DNA from: Pelomonas sp963992225 | Lineage (GTDB): Bacteria; Pseudomonadota; Gammaproteobacteria; Burkholderiales; Burkholderiaceae_C | Assembly: GCA_963992225.1 (NCBI GenBank) | Contig: CAXDTK010000337.1 | Coordinates: forward strand, 1 to 5,371 | Reading direction: 5' to 3' | Length of the DNA stretch: 5,371 nt | Shown here: positions 1 to 5,371 of the stretch, in pieces | Position numbering within the stretch: the first letter of the stretch is position 1 | Layout: every line of letters begins with the position of its first letter | Translations under genes and position numbers: made by a program | The notes under the pieces: model-generated | Databases searched by the model: none | Told to the model about the DNA's origin: nothing | What the model saw: only the letters and a program-made list of their open reading frames with translations

Positions 1-46
1 TACACCTAAGCCTTCGTCGGCAGCGTCAGATGTGTATAAGAGACAG
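1..46 (+). other. Nextera/Tn5 sequencing adapter (i5 side), not biological
   Basis: This stretch is synthetic library sequence. Bases 1-5 (TACAC) are the tail of the Illumina P5 arm. Bases 6-13 (CTAAGCCT) match the Nextera i5 index S508. Bases 14-27 (TCGTCGGCAGCGTC) are the Read 1 adapter. Bases 28-46 are the 19-bp Tn5 mosaic end, AGATGTGTATAAGAGACAG. Genomic sequence begins at 47. Translating the adapter gives the typical contaminant peptides MYKRQ on the plus strand and LSLIHI on the minus strand, and these must not be read as gene ends. Confidence 0.98.
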
Positions 47-640
47 CTGCTCTGCGCTCAGGCCCATGTCGACGGCCGCGGCCATCATGGCCTCGACGAA
101 GAAGAAGAAATAGGCCGGGCCCGAGCCCGACAGCGCGGTGACGGCGTCGAGGTCGTCCTCCTTCGCCACCCACAGCGTCTGGCCGGTGGGGGCCAGCAGC
201 CGCTCGACGGTGGCGCGCTCGTCGGCGCTGACCGCCGGGCGTGCGTACAGCCCGGCGATGCCCTGGCCGATCAGCGCGGGCGTGTTGGGCATGGCGCGCA
301 CGACGCGCTCGCTGCCGGTGGCGCGAGCGAGGGACGCGGACGGGATGCCGGCCATCACCGACAGCTGCAGCGCGCCGCCCAGCCAGGCCTGCAGCGGCGC
401 GGCCGCCGCGGTGAACAGCTGCGGCTTGACCGCCCAGACCACGGTGCCGGCCCGCGCCAGGCCGGCGTCGCCTGCGGCCAGCGCCGCCACGCCGAACTCG
501 CCGGCCAGCTTCTCGCGCTGCGGCGCGTGCGGCTCGACGACGAGGAACTGCGCCGGCGCCATGCCGGCCCGCAGCAGCCCGCCCAGGATGGCGCTGGCCA
601 TGTTGCCGCCGCCGATGAAGGCGATCATTTCTGCATGCAT
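47..640 (-). CDS. proC: Pyrroline-5-carboxylate reductase ProC, C-terminus missing
   Basis: ProC reduces 1-pyrroline-5-carboxylate to L-proline with NAD(P)H, the last step of proline synthesis, in the cytoplasm. The 198 visible residues hold the N-terminal Rossmann fold with the dinucleotide-binding turn GGGNMA (residues 10-15), a VKPQ segment near 71-74, MPNTP at 117-121, and the start of the C-terminal helical domain with the conserved SGSGPAYFF at 171-179. The family usually has about 270 residues, so roughly 70 are missing, including most of the C-terminal dimerisation domain. The cut falls exactly where the adapter starts at base 46, so this is a contig-edge truncation and not a pseudogene. 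The start is uncertain: Met1 (base 640) and Met5 (base 628) are both possible, neither has a strong Shine-Dalgarno, and Met5 gives the shorter N-terminus more usual for ProC (M-I-A-F-I-G-G-G). The gene is divergent from the lipoprotein gene. Confidence 0.96.
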
Positions 641-747
641 GGCCGCAAGTCTACGGGCCGGCGCCGGCCGCCACGGGGACAGCCGCCGGACACAAAGGCC
701 TGACGCGGCCGGGCTAAGGTCGGGGCTTTCCTGCCCGCCCTGCCGCC
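641..747. promoter_or_regulatory. Divergent intergenic region between proC and the lipoprotein gene
   Basis: This 107-bp gap separates two genes transcribed away from each other, so it should hold both promoters. I see no convincing -35/-10 pair on either strand. The region is very GC-rich, apart from short patches such as ACACAAAGG near 690-698 and GCTAAGG near 713-719. Neither start codon has a clear ribosome binding site. A perfect palindrome lies at 656-669. The regulatory role is inferred from position alone. Confidence 0.4.
656..669. repeat. 14-bp perfect palindrome upstream of proC
   Basis: GGCCGGCGCCGGCC equals its own reverse complement. It lies 15 bp upstream of the first possible proC start codon (bases 638-640), so it could be an operator or fold in the 5' leader of proC. 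In DNA this rich in G and C such palindromes also arise by chance, and there is no second copy in this window to support a binding site. Confidence 0.3.
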
Positions 748-1755
748 ATGCGCCTGCGTCGCCCCGCCGTCCCGTTGCTGATCGCTTTGGCCGCCCTGGC
801 CGCCTGCGCCGGCGCGCCCGCGCCGCGCCCCTGGGCCGAGACGGCCGCGCGCGAGCTGGGCCTGTCGGTCGGCGCCTTCGAGCTGCAGGGCCGGCGCGTG
901 GTGGCCACCCGCCGGGCCGTGGCCGCCGGACCGCTGCCGGTGGTCGTCTACCTGCCCGGCATCGGCCAGGGCCCGGAGGCCGGCCAGCGCTGGGCCGCCG
1001 CCTGGGCCCAGGCCGGCTACGCGGTGCTGGCCGTGCAGCCGCTGGCCGACGATGCCGAGGCCTGGCGCTCGGCGCTGGCGCGCAGCGGCGAGTTCCGGAC
1101 GCTGGGCGAGCTGCATTACGGCGACGCGCTGCGCACCCGGCGCGCCGAGGCGCTGCGGGCACTGCTGGCGGCGCTGCCCGAGGCGGCCCGCGCGGCCGGC
1201 CTGGCGCTGGACGGGCAGCGCGTGGCGCTGGCCGGCTACGAGACCGGCGCACAGGCCGTGCTGGACCTGGGCGCCAGCCCGGCCGCGGGCGGCTGGCAGC
1301 CGCGCGCCGTCATCGCGATCAGCCCGCCGCCGATGGACGCGGCCGCCGCCACGCCGCCGCTGCTGCTGGTCACCAGCGACACCGACGGCGACGCGCTGGG
1401 CCTGGTCACGCGGCCCGCCGAGCGGCGGCGCGCCTTCGACGGGCTGCGCGCCGGCGCGGGCTGGCTGCTGACCCTGCCGGTGCTGTCGCATGCCGCGTTG
1501 TCGGGCACGCTGGCGCCGGAGGGCTGGCAGGCCCAGGACCAGCACCGCGGCCGCGACGCCGCGGGCGGGCCACCCCAGCGCGGTGGCGGGCCGCAGGGGC
1601 CGGCGGGCGGTGCCCCGCGCGGCCCGCGCAGCGGCAGCGCCACCGAGGCGGCGCAGGCCGACCTGGCCGAGGCGCTGCGCGTCAGCACCGCCTTCCTGGA
1701 TGCGCAGCTGCGCGGCGCGGCGGCGCCGGCCGGCGCCTGGGTGCAGGCGCGTTAG
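748..1755 (+). CDS. Alpha/beta-hydrolase-like lipoprotein with Glu at the nucleophile elbow
   Basis: The 335-residue protein starts with a lipoprotein signal: Arg-rich n-region, hydrophobic stretch 8-19, and lipobox LAAC with Cys20. Ala at +2 suggests outer-membrane sorting if Lol rules hold. The mature part looks like an alpha/beta hydrolase of the dienelactone hydrolase or PAF-acetylhydrolase kind. It has a strand plus oxyanion-type loop (VVVYLPGIGQGP, 65-76), an elbow (VALAGYETGAQAVL, 159-172), a strand ending in SDTDG (210-214) that could supply the acid, and His248 in LSHAALSG. The usual GxSxG reads G-Y-E-T-G, so Glu165 stands where Ser or Cys is expected. The codon is GAG, not one base from a Ser codon. 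Residues about 264-298 are Gly/Pro/Arg-rich and probably disordered, ahead of a final helix (TEAAQADLAEAL onward). Catalysis is therefore doubtful. No clear ribosome binding site is seen. The fold is inferred from motifs; the substrate is unknown. Confidence 0.82.
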   Translation: MRLRRPAVPLLIALAALAACAGAPAPRPWAETAARELGLSVGAFELQGRRVVATRRAVAAGPLPVVVYLPGIGQGPEAGQRWAAAWAQAGYAVLAVQPLADDAEAWRSALARSGEFRTLGELHYGDALRTRRAEALRALLAALPEAARAAGLALDGQRVALAGYETGAQAVLDLGASPAAGGWQPRAVIAISPPPMDAAAATPPLLLVTSDTDGDALGLVTRPAERRRAFDGLRAGAGWLLTLPVLSHAALSGTLAPEGWQAQDQHRGRDAAGGPPQRGGGPQGPAGGAPRGPRSGSATEAAQADLAEALRVSTAFLDAQLRGAAAPAGAWVQAR

Positions 1756-1757
1756 CC

Positions 1758-3632
<1,875 letters not shown>

Positions 3633-3669
3633 GCCGCGAGTGTCGCCGCGTGCCCCGCTGGCCGCGTGA

Positions 3670-3692
3670 CGGCGCGGTTACGGCCCGCGCCG
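3670..3692 (-). repeat. GC-rich hairpin after the 141-aa gene
   Basis: CGGCGCGG (3670-3677) pairs perfectly with CCGCGCCG (3685-3692) across a 7-nt loop. On the minus strand it lies 5 bp past the stop of the upstream small gene and 37 bp before the ABC transporter start. No T-run follows, so it is not a canonical intrinsic terminator. It could stabilise or attenuate the message between the two genes, or be chance pairing in GC-rich DNA. Confidence 0.35.
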
Positions 3693-3697
3693 CGGCA

Positions 3698-4123
3698 TCA
3701 GGGGCTGGCGGCCGACGCCGGCTCGGCCGGGCGCGTGGGCACCACCACGCCGGGCGACAGCGAGATCTCGTCGATCAGCGTGACGCCGGTGACGAAATGA
3801 CGCGTCTCGCCGAAGCAGGAGCCCGGCAGGCCGACCTTTTCCTCGTAGTGCAAATTCACGCGCCGGCCCATCAGCTTGTTGATGGCCGCCGCGGTGGCCT
3901 CGTCATGCACCGTGAAATAGAACTTCTCCACCGTGCTGGAGCCCGGCAGCGACACCAGCGCCTGCTCGCCCTCCCAGGTCTTGCAGATCCAGCCCTTGCG
4001 CGAGAGCTTCTGCACCCAGCCGGCGCGCTCGCCCTCCGAGTAGCTCCAGCGCCACGCAAACGCGAGCCAGGCCGCGATGAGCAGCAGCAGGGTGACGATG
4101 GACAGGGCGATCTTCAGGCGCAT
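3698..4123 (-). CDS. Membrane-anchored conserved protein of unknown function (141 aa)
   Basis: The protein has a short basic N-terminus (MRLK), one hydrophobic helix at about residues 5-24, then a soluble domain that probably faces the periplasm. No lipobox is present, and the helix looks like an uncleaved anchor, although cleavage cannot be excluded. The soluble part carries a SYSEGERAG motif (27-35), GWICKTWEGE (44-53), a beta-rich middle, and SCFGETRHFVTGV (102-114). Two cysteines, Cys47 and Cys103, could form a disulfide. The C-terminal tail (about 124-141) is rich in Pro, Ala and Ser and probably flexible. I recognise the motif pattern as a hypothetical family common in Burkholderiales; no function is known to me. 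It begins 37 bp after the DUF2277 stop and precedes the ABC transporter on the same strand. No clear Shine-Dalgarno is seen; the start is chosen because it begins the membrane segment. Confidence 0.9.
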   Translation of the reverse strand: MRLKIALSIVTLLLLIAAWLAFAWRWSYSEGERAGWVQKLSRKGWICKTWEGEQALVSLPGSSTVEKFYFTVHDEATAAAINKLMGRRVNLHYEEKVGLPGSCFGETRHFVTGVTLIDEISLSPGVVVPTRPAEPASAASP

Positions 4124-4160
4124 GGCGACGTCAGGGAGCGGATGGCGCGGCGATTGTGCG

Positions 4161-4430
4161 TCAGCGCGCGAAGCGTTCGGCCGAGCGCGCGCGGGCCTTG
4201 GCGGCCTCGTCCTCGCGGTTCTTGGGCTCGGCCGTCGTCACCAGCGACCGGATCAGCGTGCGCGCCTCGGCCGCGATGGCCGCCACGGCGTGGTCGAAGG
4301 CCGCTGCATTGGCCTGCGACGGCACGTTGAAGCCGCTGAGCTTGCGCACGAACTGCAGCGCCGCGTCGCGGATCTCCAGCTCGGTGGCCGGCGGCTCGAA
4401 GTTGAAGAGGGTGCGGATGTTGCGGCACAT
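4161..4430 (-). CDS. DUF2277 family protein
   Basis: This 89-residue protein begins MCRNIRTLFNFEPP, continues with an ALQFVRKLSGF segment (24-34) and PSQANAAAFDHAV (37-49), and ends in a charged Ala/Arg/Lys-rich tail. This pattern is that of the DUF2277 family (Pfam), small cytoplasmic proteins of unknown function. The whole protein looks helical, with no signal peptide or membrane segment. Cys2, next to the start, belongs to the family's typical N-terminal motif. A purine-rich GAAGAAAGG (bases 4448-4440 on the minus strand) lies 9 bp before the start codon and overlaps the stop region of the preceding gene, so translation of the two may be coupled. The length is normal for the family and the start is well supported by the motif. 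Confidence 0.92.
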   Translation of the reverse strand: MCRNIRTLFNFEPPATELEIRDAALQFVRKLSGFNVPSQANAAAFDHAVAAIAAEARTLIRSLVTTAEPKNREDEAAKARARSAERFAR

Positions 4431-4439
4431 GGCGGGTGG

Positions 4440-4448
4440 CCTTTCTTC
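4440..4448 (-). promoter_or_regulatory. Ribosome binding site of the DUF2277 gene
   Basis: Minus-strand GAAGAAAGG sits 9 bp before the ATG at 4430. It begins within the TGA stop codon (4447-4449) of the upstream small gene. It is one of only two reasonable Shine-Dalgarno sequences in the window, and its position suggests translational coupling. Confidence 0.5.
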
Positions 4449-4620
4449 AGGGGGCGTCGGGGTGCCGCTCGCGCCAGGCCCGCAGCGCGCGGCGGTAGTC
4501 GTCCATCGCCAGGTCGTGCAGGTCGAAGATGCAGGGGTCGCAGCCGTTGCCGCAGCAGGCGTCCAGGTCGGGCGGCGGTGGCGGCAGGGGCATGGGGTCG
4601 GGCGCTTCGGCGTCGGTCAT
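4447..4620 (-). CDS. Oxidoreductase-like domain small Cys-rich protein
   Basis: The 57-residue protein (from the Met at 4618-4620) has an acidic and Pro-rich start with a PPPPP run, then a cysteine cluster CCGNGCDPCIFD, and an amphipathic C-terminal segment (DLAMDDYRRALRAWRERH). The CC-x3-C-x2-C pattern followed by IFDL is that of the oxidoreductase-like domain (Pfam Oxidored-like, related to eukaryotic OXLD1). Despite the name, no enzyme activity is established that I know of. The four closely spaced cysteines could bind a metal or be redox active. An upstream in-frame ATG at 4684-4686 would add 22 residues (79 aa). I prefer the internal start because the extra segment is unlike the short acidic N-termini I expect in this family and has more mixed codon use, but neither start has a good Shine-Dalgarno. 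It is probably the first gene of the minus-strand operon, 16 bp before DUF2277. Confidence 0.85.
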   Translation of the reverse strand: MTDAEAPDPMPLPPPPPDLDACCGNGCDPCIFDLHDLAMDDYRRALRAWRERHPDAP

Positions 4621-4795
4621 CGACACGAATTCTGGGGCAGCGAAGATCGCCCCCCTGCCCGTCCGGGCGAACGTCTCGCGCGCCATCCACCGCGGTGCCG
4701 GCCGGTTTCACGACGATCTTGTTACTCCCCGCCGCGCCGCCTTCTGCGTAGATTGGCGGCATGCGCTGGACACGGCGCCGCAACCGGAGCAAGCC
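4621..4795. promoter_or_regulatory. Divergent promoter region between the small-protein operon and the propeller gene
   Basis: This is 175 bp if the small Cys-rich protein starts at 4620, or 109 bp if it starts at 4686. It holds the least GC-rich patches nearby, around 4706-4725 (GTTTCACGACGATCTTGTTA) and 4746-4754 (GCGTAGATT). TAGATT at 4749-4754 is a fair -10 for the plus-strand gene, but the nearest -35-like TTGTTA (4719-4724) is 24 bp away, too far for a normal sigma-70 promoter. The role is inferred from the divergent layout. Confidence 0.35.
4785..4789 (+). promoter_or_regulatory. Ribosome binding site of the propeller gene
   Basis: CGGAG ends 6 bp before the ATG at 4796-4798. This is the best Shine-Dalgarno match on the plus strand and it fixes the start of the gene inside a much longer open frame that extends upstream. 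Confidence 0.6.
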
Positions 4796-5326
4796 ATGAG
4801 CACCCCCACCCAAGCCGCCGAGATCGTGCGCGAGTACGGCCCCTTCGATGGCCACCCCGCCATCCACGGCGTCACGCATGACGGCGAGCGCGTCTGGGCC
4901 GCCACCCACGAGGCGCTGCTGGCCATCGCGCCGGCCGACGGCGCGGTGCAGCAGCGCCTGCCCCACCCCTGCGATGCCGGCACGGCCTTCGACGGCCGCC
5001 ACCTGTACCAGATCACCGAGTCGCGCATCGCCAAGATCGACCCCGCCAGCGGCGCCGTCGTGGCCAGCCTGCCGGCGCCCGGCCCCGGCTGCTCGGGCCT
5101 GGCCTGGGCCGAGGGCAGCCTGTGGGTGGGCCAGTACCGCGACCGCAGCATCGTGCAGATCGACCCCGGGACCGGCGCCGTGCAGCGCCGCATCGCCACC
5201 AACCGCTTCGTCACCGGCGTGACCTGGGTGGACGGCGAACTCTGGCACGGCACCTGGGAGGGCGACGAGAGCGAGATCCGCCACATCGACCCGGCCAGCG
5301 GCGCCGTGCTGCAGACGCTGCAGATG
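4796..5326 (+). CDS. Beta-propeller-like repeat protein, C-terminus missing
   Basis: The 177 visible residues contain a repeat of about 40 residues: a W/Y-containing strand (VWAATHEA, LYQITESR, LWVGQYRD, LWHGTWEG) followed by I-D-P-x-[ST]-G-A-V. The second motif occurs at residues 44-51 (as IAPADGAV), 81-88, 122-129 and 164-171. This matches blades of YncE, Vgb or SMP-30-like beta propellers, and four of the usual six or seven blades are seen. No signal peptide is visible, so the protein is probably cytoplasmic. The His-rich GHPAIHGVTH (19-28) near the N-terminus may be functional. Activity and ligand cannot be assigned: candidates include lactonase-like enzymes, glutaminyl cyclotransferase-like proteins, or a non-catalytic scaffold. 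The start is supported by CGGAG six bases upstream. The reading frame runs straight into the adapter at 5327, so the end is a contig edge; the apparent final residues LSLIHI are adapter. Confidence 0.85.
4925..5307 (+). repeat. Four in-frame 23-bp blade repeats in the propeller gene
   Basis: Copies begin at 4925, 5036, 5159 and 5285, each encoding I-[DA]-P-x-x-G-A-V. The copies at 5036-5058 and 5285-5307 differ at one base of 23 (ATCGACCC[C/G]GCC and onward); the other two are more diverged. Spacing is 111, 123 and 126 bp, all multiples of three, matching one propeller blade each. Confidence 0.75.
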
Positions 5327-5371
5327 CTGTCTCTTATACACATCTGACGCTGCCGACGAAGGCTTAGGTGT
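5327..5371 (-). other. Nextera/Tn5 sequencing adapter (i5 side), not biological
   Basis: This is the reverse complement of bases 2-46. The Tn5 mosaic end is at 5327-5345, the Read 1 adapter at 5346-5359, the i5 index (AGGCTTAG, reverse of S508) at 5360-5367, and the P5 tail GTGT at 5368-5371. Genomic sequence stops at 5326. Translated, it gives the contaminant peptides LSLIHI, MCIRDS and SYTHLTLPTK. Confidence 0.98.

Noticed and set aside
98..109. A (GAA)4 microsatellite as a possible phase-variable tract in proC
   Set aside because: It encodes the Phe run in SGSGPAYFFFF, a conserved ProC segment. It is a trinucleotide repeat, so length changes would not shift the frame.
4719..4754. Sigma-70 promoter TTGTTA / TAGATT for the propeller gene
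   Set aside because: The spacing is 24 bp against the normal 16-18, so I do not list it as a promoter.
4253..5341. A 362-residue minus-strand frame opposite the propeller gene
   Set aside because: It starts in adapter sequence (MYKRQ), crosses the divergent promoter region and runs out of frame through the small genes; it has no motifs.

Overview
This is a short contig of very high GC content (roughly 70%, judged by eye). The protein families and codon use suggest a betaproteobacterium, most likely Burkholderiales of the Comamonadaceae or Rubrivivax/Leptothrix type. That assignment is inference from gene content, since no marker gene is present. The first 46 and last 45 bases are not biological. 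They are Illumina Nextera (Tn5) adapter sequence, including the 19-bp mosaic end, the Read 1 primer segment and an 8-base i5 index. The real insert is about positions 47-5326, and both outermost genes are cut where the adapter begins.

Layout, left to right. Minus strand 47-640: proC (pyrroline-5-carboxylate reductase, last step of proline synthesis), missing its C-terminal part. A 107-bp divergent gap follows, holding a 14-bp perfect palindrome. Plus strand 748-1755: a lipoprotein with an alpha/beta-hydrolase-like sequence whose nucleophile-elbow position is Glu instead of Ser, and which carries a Gly/Pro/Arg-rich insert. Its stop codon lies 2 bp from that of the next, convergent gene. Minus strand 4620 down to 1758: a probable four-gene operon, in transcription order an oxidoreductase-like-domain small Cys-rich protein, a DUF2277 protein, a membrane-anchored 141-aa conserved protein of unknown function, and a full-length ABC exporter half-transporter. 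Plus strand 4796-5326: the start of a beta-propeller-type repeat protein, cut by the adapter and divergent from the operon.

How the genes work together: proC is ordinary metabolism. The minus-strand set puts three small, poorly understood proteins, two of them with conserved-looking cysteines, ahead of a complete ABC exporter. Their tight spacing supports co-transcription of at least the first three, but a shared function is only a hypothesis. No RNA gene, insertion sequence, CRISPR array, phage gene or defence system was seen. The terminal inverted repeats are library adapters, not a transposon. Nothing here is convincingly a new system; the altered hydrolase and the small-protein operon are the best leads.
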